A stretch of DNA of 64,000 bases from Adiantum capillus-veneris (lineage: Eukaryota; Streptophyta; Polypodiopsida; Polypodiales; Pteridaceae), in contig CM043956.1 of the NCBI GenBank assembly GCA_014529385.2, positions 61,594,120 through 61,658,119 on the forward strand, in the 5' to 3' direction. Positions 25,156 to 36,429 of this stretch are shown here, piece by piece. The translations under genes were made by a program, and so were the position numbers. Every line of letters begins with the position of its first letter. Position 1 is the stretch's first letter. The notes beneath the pieces were generated by a model. The model saw only the letters and a program-made list of their open reading frames with translations, did no database searches and was not told the DNA's origin.

Positions 25156-26165
25156 AAAAGCTCAAATGTGTTCACGTCTTCTATCACTTTTCTTTTGCCT
25201 CATAAAAGCATCGATAGATAATTGCTAATGCGTATACCGGCACTAATACCATCTGTACCATATCATGGTGAGTGGTGATACTCTTTAAAAGGCTTAATAG
25301 TAACAAACATATATCAAAAGAAACATGGAAACATATCTCTTGAAACATGGTTTGTGAAGTCAACAAGGAAAAGGCTTGAGTGTTATATATGTTTTACCTT
25401 GATGTCTACTATTTTGAGGAAGAAGGAACAATCATGTTTATACTAACAAGTTTTGTACAAAAAACGATCGAAAAGAACATGCTCAAAACAATCATCTCTC
25501 CTGTATGAAACCAGCACAAAATACTTGTTGAAAATATCCAGTTTTATTATATTTAATAAGTTCTATTAAGAACTTACAAACTCTAATAAGTAAAGCATGA
25601 AATCTTGAAAATACTAGCCACCTACAACTTTTGAAATTACCTCTAAACTTTATATTGGGAGGTGAGAAGTTATTGTAAAAATCTCCACATATAATCAAGT
25701 TATCTCTTAAATTTTCCATGTGTAAGAGTATCATGCTTCCAAAGCGATGGACGATACAACTAAAAAGAAGGATTAGGATAGCAGTTGCAAGAGAGAAAGG
25801 ACCCTATAAGGCTGTCACAAAAACAACACCAGCTAGGATATTCAAATCATGCACGCATTGCAAAAAAAGAAATATTGATGTAGGAGCAATACCATTAGCA
25901 ATGGCCAAAGGACAAAGGCACTAGCAAGCCATTGTAGCAAAAATCCAAGGTGTAACGAGACAGCAAGGTCATAATTTGGGGATCAACGAGACCAACAATT
26001 CTTCTCAACCTAATCTCTTTCAATATTGTAGTAGAGTTTATGAGCGAGTACTATTCTTGGAGGATAAATCTGAATAAGAGATATATTAATAAATATAGAT
26101 ATAGTGTCACAACTATGGTTGATGTCATTAGAAAGAATCGTATGACTTAAACTGCGGTTGCAATG
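25156..26165. other. No gene recognised
   Basis: AT-rich spacer with short unsupported frames. A lysine-rich frame near 25718-25924 has no motif I can name. Confidence 0.5.
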
Positions 26166-26382
26166 TGTTGGGGAAAAGGCGCCATGTGCCTTGCCTCGGG
26201 GTTGAATGTTTGGTATCCAGCCGTCCATTGACTTCACTAACTACTAATTTTATTTCTTCTACGTAAAAGAATAAGGGGTCTCACTTAATTTAGTAGTGAG
26301 TATTGCTCCCATACACAATCACTCTACACTCACTGCACATGCACACACACCACACACCTTTTGCACTAGTATGCTCTTCAAC
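26166..26382 (+). repeat. Copia-type LTR fragment or solo LTR
   Basis: It starts TGTTGGGG and ends just before a primer-site-like TGGTATCAGAAC (26383-26394). It shares CACTAACTACTAATTT-, AATAAGGGGTCTCA- and TAGTAGTGAGTA-type segments with 54325-54490. No gag or pol is recognisable downstream, so the internal part is deleted or non-coding. Confidence 0.65.
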
Positions 26383-26394
26383 TGGTATCAGAAC
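26383..26394 (+). other. Degenerate initiator-tRNA-Met primer site
   Basis: TGGTATCAGAAC matches the canonical TGGTATCAGAGC at 11 of 12 bases and lies directly after the LTR-like segment. Confidence 0.6.
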
Positions 26395-28300
26395 TCAGAG
26401 AGACTGGTGACAAAAATCTTGGCATTGCATTGTAGAGAGCACAACAAAAGCATGAACAAAACCTTTTGCAACTCATTTTTTCCACTTTCACGCAAAATAC
26501 AATTTTTTGCATATCTTTGTCACACGGAGTCGAATAGATATGATTCAAGAAGTTTAAGTTGGGGTTTTGGCATGTTTTGGATGCTATGGTTTTGTCAATT
26601 TTTTGAGATTTTGATTACAGTCACAACAATTACGACAGTGATAGGTCTGTTTTGCACTTTCAGATTTAAAAAAATTCTATTTTTGACAAATCTCTTACAC
26701 TAGGTCTTGGACCTATATCATCTAGGAGTCAACCCCAAGGTTTCTTGACATTTTGGAAGGGTTGGTGGTATCAAAATTTTAAAATTTTGACACTAAATGT
26801 TTTTCAGCAACTTGGGTAATTTCTACGGATAGTAGCTTTGACAACAATTGAACTCCTACATTGTAAAGCATTATATAGTTTGTGTATTTCACATTATGGT
26901 GCTATTTGAAAGATGATTTACTTTATACCTGTATATAAAAGTGTTGATTTGGAATATGGATTTTGGATTGATACATATCCACATGCGATATTGTGCACAT
27001 TGAGACTGTGTGGGATTTTCACATAGATTTATGCACAGTTTTGTGCAATTTATTGTCATGTATTACATATGTGAATACATAATGAACTCGCTACAACTCA
27101 TAGGTGACGGATTCACGTGTATACATGTGTTTTGGACAAGTGGAGTTATCTAGAGAGCTTCCTGATGCGAAGGTGAGCTCCGTTGCCATGCTCTTCGTGG
27201 TTAATATATACCTCATGTGGATTTGTGATTTAAAATGGTTTTGTTTTTGACAAGTTTATGCGCTTGTTCAACCCATCAATTTCTTTTGTTTATCTTCATT
27301 GTGTTCGGAGAGCTTTTATTCAGTTTGACTTGATGTATGACAGATTATGAGTGGGAGATTTGGTCTTTGATTACATGCTTCATTGTGTTTGGTGAGCTTT
27401 TATTCAGTTTGACTTGATGTGTGTATGACAGATTGTGAGTGGGAGATTTGGTCTTTTATTATATGCATAGTCAAGGTGGCTTCATTGATGTGTGTATGAC
27501 AGATTGTGAGTGGGAGATTTGGTCTTTTATTATATGCATAGTCAAGGTGGCTTCATTGTTGCTATTATGCATTTTTTGTGTGTTGTTAATCGTTTATGGT
27601 TGAAAGTATTGGAGATATTTTTCAATTTATAGGAACAAATATGCCAAATTTTTCCATGCTCTCGCTATAGTTTCTACCTATTCGTAGTTTACTTTGATGC
27701 TATACTAGTCAATTTACTTCTACATTGACATTGATTTTAGTATCCGCTCTCGCAGAAGTGAGATTTGTGTATACTTGTTGTGGCTACAAATTAAAGGTAG
27801 TCAAAAATTACAAGTTCTACATATTTACACAATTGTCGGATTTTCTAGCACCATTTGTGGGATATTTTCTATTTTCTCAGTTTTTATTCTTTGCTACTCA
27901 TTGTGTTTGCATTTTTATTTGGCAGTTTAAGGAAATATTTAAAACTTAATCAAGCTTTGACCAAGGGCTAGAATGGTGGGGTAGATAGCCTAGACGTGCC
28001 TTTATAAAAATACTTTTGCTTATTTTCTTGGAGAATATATATTACAAATTTTACAAGATCTGGTTGGAGTTACTCTCTCCCCAAAAGCACCTTTTCAATT
28101 TTCAAATACTAAAAGTTTCCCTCTCTTGTCCCCTCTTTGTCTTCTCTCTCTTCTTGTTTCTCCCCCTCCAAAAGTTTCCCAAGCTCTCTTTCTCTCCCCT
28201 CAGCTGGCTGAAAATTGCAAATCTACAATCTTTATCCCCACTCTCTCTCTAAAACACCTTGATATCTCTCTCTCCTCCTCTTCTCATGCTAGGGCAGCTT
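26395..28300. other. Non-coding downstream of LTR fragment
   Basis: No recognisable retroelement domains. It holds a 71-bp tandem repeat at 27416-27557 and a pyrimidine-rich stretch at 28080-28290. Confidence 0.5.
27416..27557. repeat. 71-bp tandem repeat, two units
   Basis: GATGTGTGTATGACAGATTG starts at 27416 and again at 27487, and the units are almost identical to their ends. A third, more diverged partial copy lies upstream from about 27300. Confidence 0.9.
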
Positions 28301-28323
28301 TTTGTAATGTAGCCTACCACACA

Positions 28324-28629
28324 TCATTCTACCTCTGTAGCATCTCCTTTTAGATTTGCAACCTCTTCCTCCATAGCTACAACATCTCCTTCTAAACCTG
28401 CAACCTCTTCCTCCATAGCTACAACATCTCCTTGTAAACCTGCAACCTCTTTCTCCATAGCTACAACATCTCCCTTTAGATCTGCAACCTCTTTCTCCAT
28501 AGCTCCAACATTTTCTTCCAGATCTACAACATCTTTCTCCATAGCTCCAACATCCCATTCTAGATCTGCAACTTCTATCTCCATAGCTCCAACTTCTAGG
28601 TTCCCATTCCACTTCTGCTCTCTTCCCAA
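28324..28629 (-). CDS. 42-bp minisatellite reading as a heptad coiled coil (hypothetical)
   Basis: Seven or so 42-bp units encode, on the minus strand, 14-residue repeats of the form M-E-x-E-V-A-x-L-x-G-D-V-x-A, an ideal two-heptad coiled-coil pattern, over 101 codons. The frame starts at an ATG and ends at a stop. Just upstream another frame gives a similar KKEVMELEKEMQ stretch, which suggests a frameshift or a longer original exon. I do not recognise a gene. It could be part of a coiled-coil protein gene or simply a purine-rich minisatellite. Confidence 0.3.
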   Translation of the reverse strand: MGREQKWNGNLEVGAMEIEVADLEWDVGAMEKDVVDLEENVGAMEKEVADLKGDVVAMEKEVAGLQGDVVAMEEEVAGLEGDVVAMEEEVANLKGDATEVE

Positions 28630-28672
28630 GCTTGCATCTCTTTTTCGAGTTCCATAACCTCTTTCTTGACAT

Positions 28673-30451
28673 GCAACATCAACTTTCCTACTCTAGCTCC
28701 CTATCTCTTTTCAAAATCCTTTTCACAGTTGTTGCAACATCTCCTTCTTTACTGTGTGTTTGTGTGTGTGTGAACTATTCACTATTCAAGTAATTTCTAG
28801 CAAGAGTGTACTTGCTCATAGCTACCCGACAAAAGATTACAATGCAGTAGAGATCTACTATGCATGGTGCCAATGTAGCAGAATGCAAGTATGTAAGGCT
28901 TATGAAGGGTCACACGTTTTCAATGTTGGCAAAGGATCCTAAGGTAAGTGTCGGTTCCTGCAAAGCATGTGTTGTTAGTGTATTTTTTCCATGAATGACT
29001 CATTGGAGCTCTTTTTACTTTGAAATTACAAGGATTCTTTATTAATCATCTCTTGTTTTAGCAGATTCTCCTATATTCAACAACATTGAAAACTGGTACT
29101 AGTGCCTCAAAAGATTTATTTGAAAGCTGCTACTATCAATGGTTGGAAAACTTGACTCCAATGCATTTCAGCAATGTAGGCCACAATATGGGTTGGTCTA
29201 AATTCAACAATGTTCAAATACTTGCTCTTGGAAGAGGTGAAGTTTTGAATGTTTATATTGCAATCAAATTCAGCTATGGATTTAAGAAACTCACATTGTA
29301 TTTAGCTTTTGATATTGTATATCTACGTGTTCATGTTTTATTTGCAGAAGGTGTATCGCAAAAGTTAATGAAAGTGGAATTTCATGCCTACAATATTTAA
29401 ATAGTCAATCCCTAGGGAGATATAATCAGTCACTTTGTGGCTCAATTGCAGACCAAGAACCAACCAAGCCAGGATGGACATTTGAGTATGGAACCAAATC
29501 TCAACAACCAAGAATCGGTTGAAAGTGTCTGCTAAACTTACAATTGCAAAGAAAAGTGCTGCAAATGGAAGGCAAGATGAAGGGGCCAAAAGGCGGAGCA
29601 ATAGAGTGGTAGTGAGAGAGAGAGAGAGAGTCTAGCTTTGTTCTCATGTACAGAACACTTAAGTACAAAACTCATATGCTAAGCCAGTGGACTCATGTAA
29701 TTGATTAATGCAATACAACCTTTACCATCTTATTGTGTCATCTCTTTACTTGCAGAACTTTGTCATTGTTTTGAAGTTACTTTATGTTGTCATTCATGTT
29801 AATTGTGTGCACTTGTCTTGAAATACTATTGTTTCTCTCATTTTCTAGGCCCCACAAAAATTTGTGTTGAGAACCAGGTTAGCCAAGAATATTTGCAGTT
29901 GACACATTCTTGTACATAATTGGATATCAATAGTGGCTAGTGAAAGAATGGTCATAAGGCACCATAAAACAAAGGAAAGCTCGTTATTCGTGTTTCTAAA
30001 TAAAGGACCCTAAATCTAAAATGTGGACATGAAACATATAGTTGATAATAGTACAATTAGCCTTTATAGAAATTAGGAAGAGGATGGGATATAGGAGGGC
30101 CTCTTATTTGGAAGTTTAAGTACTTAATGAATATTTGACCAAATGCTAGAATGGTGGGGTAAGTGGTGGACTTTAGGACATATGCACAAAAGTTCCTTGG
30201 ATCAAGTTAGTGGCTTAGACCACTCAAGTCATGGTAGATTTTGATAATATGACCATAACTTCCATATACAATATGAAATATTCATGGAAGTATAGTTTTA
30301 ATACATTAACAACATGATAAGACTTTTATTTTATTTCAAAGGACCCAAAAAATGGATTTACAAAAAAAAAGGCTATGCAATAAGTGAATTTATTATTGAG
30401 CCTAAATGAGTAATGAATTCCATAAATCTTTAGTGAGATATCATAGAAGCT
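28673..30451. other. No gene recognised
   Basis: AT-rich sequence with short frames (for example 29086-29400) that lack motifs, and a short GA microsatellite near 29612. A 20-bp segment with CTAGAATGGTGGGGTA near 30145 is repeated from 27968. Confidence 0.5.
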
Positions 30452-31016
30452 TGTTAACCCTCACGGCTCACGGACACCCTATCACCTACAACAGACGCCG
30501 TATTATTTATTTAGTAGAGTCAGGGACCAGGCTTGTCAGTCCAATAGAAAAAGGGTAGAGTGATCGCCGATAAGAGGTGCACCCTAACAGGAACATTTAA
30601 GGGTTAGTTGGCTAAGTATGGGCGCCCAAGTGTGAATGGGGCGAGTTCATATAAAAGTCTCATAAACCTAAAAATCTCTCATTTGTGCATTTGAAGAGTG
30701 CTCTTGCTCCATCTCCATCTTCTTCATCTTCATCTCCTTGTGTGTCTGTGTATGCGTGTGTGTGTGTGAGAGAGAGAGAGAGTGCGATCAAGCATTGCGA
30801 CGATGGCACGGCGGCGGCGAAGCGGTTGACCGCGGCACAGCGGCGGCTCCTTCTTCTTCGGGGCGAGGAATCCTCCACGAAGGCAAGCATAGGGCGGTGA
30901 GTGACACACCCTTGCTCTCTTGAGCTTGCTAGATTAGTCTAGTTGTGTGCTTATAGCCATTTGTGGCTCGCATACAGTGTATTGGCAAGTCCCTTGCATT
31001 GACACGTGCGACAAAC
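30452..31016 (+). repeat. 5' LTR of gag-protease element
   Basis: About 565 bp, starting TGTTAACCCTCACGG. It includes a TATA box at 30650 and a GT/GA microsatellite near 30756-30782. It aligns over most of its length with 38697-39245. The end is inferred from the primer site and from a related fragment at 49396. Confidence 0.87.
30650..30656 (+). promoter_or_regulatory. TATA box in LTR
   Basis: TATAAAA lies about 200 bp into the 5' LTR. The matching position in the 3' LTR reads TATAAAC. Confidence 0.5.
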
Positions 31017-31028
31017 ATGCACTTTTTG

Positions 31029-31045
31029 GGCGCCGTTGCCGGGGA
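31029..31045 (+). other. Primer-binding site, tRNA-Asp
   Basis: GGCGCCGTTGCCGGGGA is complementary to the 3' end of plant tRNA-Asp (before the terminal A), the primer typical of Athila and related Gypsy elements. It lies about 12 bp after the inferred LTR end, a slightly longer gap than usual. Confidence 0.85.
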
Positions 31046-31774
31046 ATTCCTTGCATTAAGCTTGAGTAGCACTCTATGCTACTTTGTGGTGCATTTTGAA
31101 ATGTAGGAAAGGTAGAGAAGGAAGGTGTGTGTGTTGAGAAGGAGTTTTTTTTGTTGTTGTGTATGTTTTTTTAATAAGGTATTGAAAGGTACTTTGTTTT
31201 TTCTGTTCATAAGGTGTTTTCTTTGAGATAAGGTGTTAGGATTAAGGTAGTAAATCCATAATGTTAGTTCTCTGTAAAGTACAGTAAGTAGTTCTGTTAG
31301 CTAATGAGTTTTTGTAGTAGTGTGTTAGTGTGTAACAGTAGCTGTATTAGTGGTAAGTAGGTAAGCTAGGTGTTTGTGTGCTTGCGCGCACAGCACGGCC
31401 GCGGCGACCTTATCCAAAAAAATCAAAAATATATTTTTTAAAAAAATTAAAATGTAAAATTTTAAAGGTAAGATCGAGATCAGAAATATCCCGCAGACCC
31501 AAGCCCAACCCCATGCTCAGGCTCACAGGCCTCAGTCCCCCTTTAAAATTACGTATTTTAGCCTCACACGTAGGTAAAAATCGACCTTTTTGAGGACCAA
31601 CGGAGCTTCGGGTAACCGAACGCTGTGTTGTAAAGCATACCACAACCCCCTGAGCGATATGCTTGTTTCAAGCTATCACACACTCTAATCCAAAAACCAA
31701 TCATTAAAAAAAATAAAAAAACAAATGAAAACGGACGCCTAAAAAAATAAGCGATTAACCTTCGAGGTTATTCG

Positions 31775-32392
31775 TTGACGCTTATAGGGTGCCAAAGGCA
31801 CATGCATCTGTGCTCTGGTCGTGTGCTAGAGACCGAGCAACTAGAGATCATTTCGACTTATACGAGTTCTCAATATCCACCTACCTTAGGTTTCGAGCCC
31901 TCGGCGGGGACCCAAGGTAGTACAAACCAAGACCCAAACATAGCAGCTAGTGACTCTTCCTCTGACTACGACGTCATGGAGGGTTTCCCAATGCCTAATC
32001 CCGATAGCTCAAGCCAAGAGATGCATGCCATGGGTCCACGGTCTGGTTTGAAGGTTAGCCACTTGAAGGAAACCTTTAGTAGAGCCACTCGCTCCGAACA
32101 TGGAGCTAACGATGTAAATGAGGAGGGTGGAGAAGTAAATTCGCCATTCATGACCAACATAGACCCTATGCTCTTAGAGAGTGTGCACGTGAATACTCCA
32201 TTCACTGCACCCCCTGACTCTTCAGAGCTATTTTGCTCCGAGGTTATATTACCTGATGGTAGAAGCCTTGCCGAAGTGCAAGAGGTTGAACGATATATCA
32301 TTGCGGCTAGCGAAAAGGAAATTAAGAGCTTACGCAAGGCGGAGCAACGAAGAGAGTTAAAAGCAAAGCTCCTATGTCAATATCCTTCCTAG
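31775..32392 (+). CDS. Extra ORF upstream of gag (unknown function)
   Basis: A 205-residue open frame lies between the primer site and gag. Its N-terminal two thirds are rich in Ser, Pro and acidic residues. Its C-terminal third (about 150-200) is a charged, probably helical stretch with a PDGRSLAEVQEVERYI segment. Ogre/Tat elements carry an additional ORF in this position, so this may be the equivalent, but I recognise no domain. It could instead be a detached gag N-terminus. The first codon is uncertain. Confidence 0.5.
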   Translation: MTLIGCQRHMHLCSGRVLETEQLEIISTYTSSQYPPTLGFEPSAGTQGSTNQDPNIAASDSSSDYDVMEGFPMPNPDSSSQEMHAMGPRSGLKVSHLKETFSRATRSEHGANDVNEEGGEVNSPFMTNIDPMLLESVHVNTPFTAPPDSSELFCSEVILPDGRSLAEVQEVERYIIAASEKEIKSLRKAEQRRELKAKLLCQYPS

Positions 32393-32789
32393 GAGAGCAA
32401 TCGAATGCTCCTGACTTAGCAACCACTAAGTGTCAACCCATAGAGAGACACATTGCATCTAGTTGAAAGGACACCCCTAGCACCTCAGGCCTAGATGGAG
32501 CGTTCCTAAATGAGAACTGGGAGTACAAACTACAAACGAAAATTCTAACCGACCTATACATAGGTCACACCTATCACGTGGGTTGGTTAGATATCCTACA
32601 ATCCACAACGGGTGCTACTAGTGTGGAGGATCAACAACAAAGAGTTTGTGAGGTCATCCATAGGGTTATTGAGCTAGAGAGATAGAACAAGAGGATCCAC
32701 ATGCCTTCAACTGGTCTCATGAGATTCTTGGATACAGGGAAGGCTAAACAACCAACCTTATCACTAATGGGACTCCCTCGGTAAGTCCG

Positions 32790-33275
32790 ATGGATCCTCC
32801 ATACGTTGTTTTGCAAGGGGTCTCGGTGCAATCTAAGCCCACAAGTGATAGCTTTACTTTTCCAAGTCTAGCTCATCTTTCCCTTGATGACGCCACGGCT
32901 ACCATGCCTACCCCAATGATGAGCATGCCAAGAAGCATGCCATGGACCTCATTTGTTAGTAAAGCACCGCTACATGGTAGCTCAATGCCGACAACAATAC
33001 CTACAAGTGTGTATCAGTCCTATACACCCATGGGTCCTCGTACTCATGTAGTTCCTACCCCTCCATTGTTTCAACTACCTATGCTCCACAACCACAACAC
33101 CCAAGCTCTTATTTCCATTGGACCATACCGGCTAGAATTAGCATGTCACATAAGACGTGATCTGCTATGCCTAGGGCCACACATATCTCTGGGGATTCAC
33201 CATGGAAAACTTACCGCACCACGTAAGTGCAAGGGAGGGGTTTTTTTTTACAAGCTACATAAACGTATAAGTTAG
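32790..33275 (+). pseudogene. Proline/serine/methionine-rich linker of gag region
   Basis: A 161-codon frame rich in Pro, Thr, Ser and Met, without domains. It resembles in composition the frame at 33960-34193, and together they look like a low-complexity region upstream of the capsid domain. The DNA between them (33276-33959) has no coding frame and may be an insertion or intron. Confidence 0.35.
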
Positions 33276-33959
33276 GGGCAGGCCCCCAATAATTTATCTC
33301 CCAAGCCTAAAAGTAAGAGAGGGGGTATCATATTTAGGGGGGGGGTAGGGGAGAAGTGAGAAAAGGGGGAAATGAGAGGAAGTTTTGTGTTTCCAAATCA
33401 TGGCTTCCCAAAAGAGTCTGCCCTCAAACTTGTGAGTCAATAGCTACAAAGATACATGCAAGAACTGACACTGCTTTGTATCAATCTCTTGTTTTGTGAT
33501 TATAGTTCATTTGTTGAGGGATAAAAGCTATAAAGACTCATTATACAGATACAAATTTACACGGAGAACCTAGCATAACTTTATAACCATGTTTTTTGTG
33601 TAATTTAGATGGGTCAAAATTAGACGAGTAGCTAGAGTGCAGGCTGAACAGGCACATAGTTTGAAAGTCAAACTAAGACACATTGAGGGTACATCTAGTT
33701 ATCAACAGAAGTGGTTTCTTGGTATGTTTCCAGTCACTATGCTACACGCTCTTTGAATAGTTTTACTCAGTTAGATCATGTGAGACCTAAATATTATGTG
33801 TAAGATAGGGGTATGATATTTTTTTGCATTGATTGTTGTATAAGCGTAGAAAGGGGTGTCATATTTCATAATATGAGTCGTATATAGGGGATTTATCAAA
33901 TTTGTCCGCTCGCAGGTGGCGTCTTGTTTTGTATATAGAGTGAATCCCCCGGGACACAT
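33276..33959. other. Non-coding interval inside the element
   Basis: It includes G-runs near 33340-33350 and three occurrences of a GGGGT(A/G)T(C/G)ATATTT-type word (33318, 33808, 33854). No reading frame is supported. It separates two low-complexity gag-region frames. Confidence 0.4.
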
Positions 33960-35240
33960 ATGAACTTTGGACCGCCACATGGCACAACACCATACCAAAC
34001 ATGGAATCCAAGGTCTTCCGATGCGCCAAACCCAATGCCAATACCTACTCCACATGTAGTCTCTGGAGCACCTCCACCCACGGTTCCTACTCACTTAGGT
34101 GACTTGGCAACATTTGCTCAAGCTATCGGTCGATCTATTGTTGAGAATATGTGTAACACGCCTGATAGAGAGCCTAGAAGTAAGGCAGTATAAATAGCCA
34201 AGCTCACACAAAAATTTAGTGGAGACGGGGATATGAGAAATCATATCGAAGTGTTTGAACAAATATGTGATTCTCTAGGAGAACACAATGACCTGCATAA
34301 GAGTAATGATTTAAGCCTAACTTTAAGTGGGAAGGCTGGGGATTGGTATAGAACCCTAAGGGTGGAAGAAAAAACAATTTACCCTACTCTTAGGAGACTG
34401 TTCTTAAAAGAATACATACGAGAGGGAGTGCTTTGGGGTGTGGCCTCTCAGCTTCAGAAAGCCCAACGAGAGGAAGGAGAGTTGGTGAGAGACTTTATTA
34501 GTCGCTTGAAGCATTTGAATTCACGTTGTAATCCAAATGAGTGCTTCAATAATAATCAATTTCTTGATAGATTCATTAGGGGATTACGACATGAGGATAT
34601 CTACAATGGCCTAGTCATTAGAGGTATCACCACTTGGGAAGCACTCACCATCAATACAATCCAATTGGAGGATAATTTAATGATTCAAGGAGAAAGAGTG
34701 CCTGTTGAGCCTAAATCTATTAGCTTGCAAGCATCGGGGCATCAACCAATGACCCTAAAGCCAATTGCTAAGGAGCCAAAGATATTTGAGATGAATTTAG
34801 CAGATCTCGCCAAGGCCATTCAAGAGAGTCTTAGAGACAATCGTGCTCCGCAAAACAATCATATGTATCCAAGAAGGGAGCAAAAATGGTGCTCAGTATG
34901 CTATGGACCACATAGTACCAATGAATGCCCTACTTTTAGAGTAAAATTTAATGGGAACTGCAATGCCAGTGGGAGGTATGGTCATCAAGCTAAGGATTGC
35001 ATAGTATTTAAGCGTGCGATGGCCAATAGACCAACCTTAGCATGGACAGACACACCTCAAGTTCCTGCATTGATACCGGCCCCACCTCTTAAACAAACGT
35101 CACAACACATGGTCCCTAGGACCCAAAATGTTGTTCAAACAATACCCTTACCACCTCCAGTGCTAGGACCGCAACCACCACATCCAAGAATCACTTATGT
35201 GAATCAAGTGGGTTGTGAGTCATCTATTGCTTGTGTGTAA
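33960..35240 (+). pseudogene. Gag capsid region with zinc knuckles
   Basis: A proline-rich start (33960-34193) ends in a TAA, and the same frame resumes through 34233-35240. The capsid homology is seen in LSGKAGDWYRTL, LKEYIREG, REEGELVRDFISRLKHLNSRC and LDRFIRGLRHEDIYNGL. Near the C-terminus there are two cysteine modules, CSVCYGPHSTNEC and CNASGRYGHQAKDC; the second has lost the second Cys spacing. The frame ends at 35240 and similar knuckle-like sequence continues in the next segment. Confidence 0.8.
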
Positions 35241-36429
35241 GGCTATGAGGAGGATATAGACCCTAATATTGCCTATGGGATGGATGTGCTTGAAGAAAGT
35301 CCACAATACTACATGGAGGACTATTGGGGATAAGTCAAACCTGTCTATCAAGTAGCTACTCTTGCTGCAAGAGGCCAAAATATCAATTACACTGCTAAGA
35401 GACCACCTCTTCAATGCTATGAGTGTGAAGGTCCACATAGTGTGGCCGAGTATCCTATTAGGCTACAAAAGAACGCGACACTAATGCAAACCAATCAAGC
35501 GAGCACGTCTACAATGCCGATACTCATGTGTAATCAGTGGCATAGATCATTTGATTACCCAATGTCCAAATAATCCAAATGCACCGAAGATCACACCATT
35601 AAACTTGATTGAGGTTACAGAGGAGCCATCACAAAGTACACCTGTGGTACCAGTAAATGTACTCACACGATCGATGCTCCAAAAACAAAATTATATTATT
35701 GAGGAAAGATACACGGCATCAATTGCCCAATCTCAAAAAAAGAAGAAAACACGAAGGAAGAGATGGCAAAAAGTAGCAAAGTCAGACCCCAGTTCAAAGA
35801 CCAACATAGGGACTCGTGACGACCCTCGTATATATGAACGACACTGAAGAGGATTCTGATTCAGGTAAAACCATGGAGACCAAAACAACCACTAAGATAG
35901 AAACCAACAAGGAAGATCTTCATGAGACACAATGGCCAGGCCCAAGAAGAAGATAGGAACTTATCCAAACCCTAGAGAGGAGATCGAGCGAGTCAAGCAA
36001 TTAAGGAGTTTGGTAGAAGATACCAAAAGGGATCTAGAACCAGCACCTAGGCAGATCCAGATTACATACATCGTGTTCCCTACGCAACAACAACCTCACC
36101 AAGTCCATAGACCCTTAGCCATACCTAGTGTCATCCAAGAAGAAAGTTACTTAAAGTCATGGGAAAGTGGGCGTACTCACTTCTTGATAGAAATAATGTT
36201 TATAGAGGCACTACCTGATCCTATCAAAGAAATGGAGATCCCATCTTCCCCACGTTAAGGGACTAAAGCCCAAAAGGTGCTGTTAAACATTGCCAAATTG
36301 ATGGATTTCATGTCTTCAGAAGTTAGAACCACCATCATGTCCAAACTATATAAAGATCGTGAGCTAGTCTCAGCTCTTTGAGCCTTCCTCAATGGAGAAC
36401 TAAAGTTTGGGCTACCACAATTTGCACAG
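35241..36429 (+). pseudogene. Frameshifted gag/protease linker with further knuckles
   Basis: Broken frames continue the polyprotein. CYECEGPHSVAEYP is readable near 35418, and a C-x(3)-C-like ISGIDHLITQC stretch lies near 35530-35565. This suggests up to four knuckle-like modules in the original gag. The rest is a lysine-rich linker with stops. Confidence 0.55.

Noticed and set aside
28754-29400. Two plus-strand frames as a small gene
   Set aside because: No motif, no splice or promoter support, and composition typical of spacer.
27951-30170. Repeated CTAGAATGGTGGGGTA at 27968 and 30145 as ends of an element
   Set aside because: Similarity extends only about 30 bp and no internal or terminal features support LTRs.
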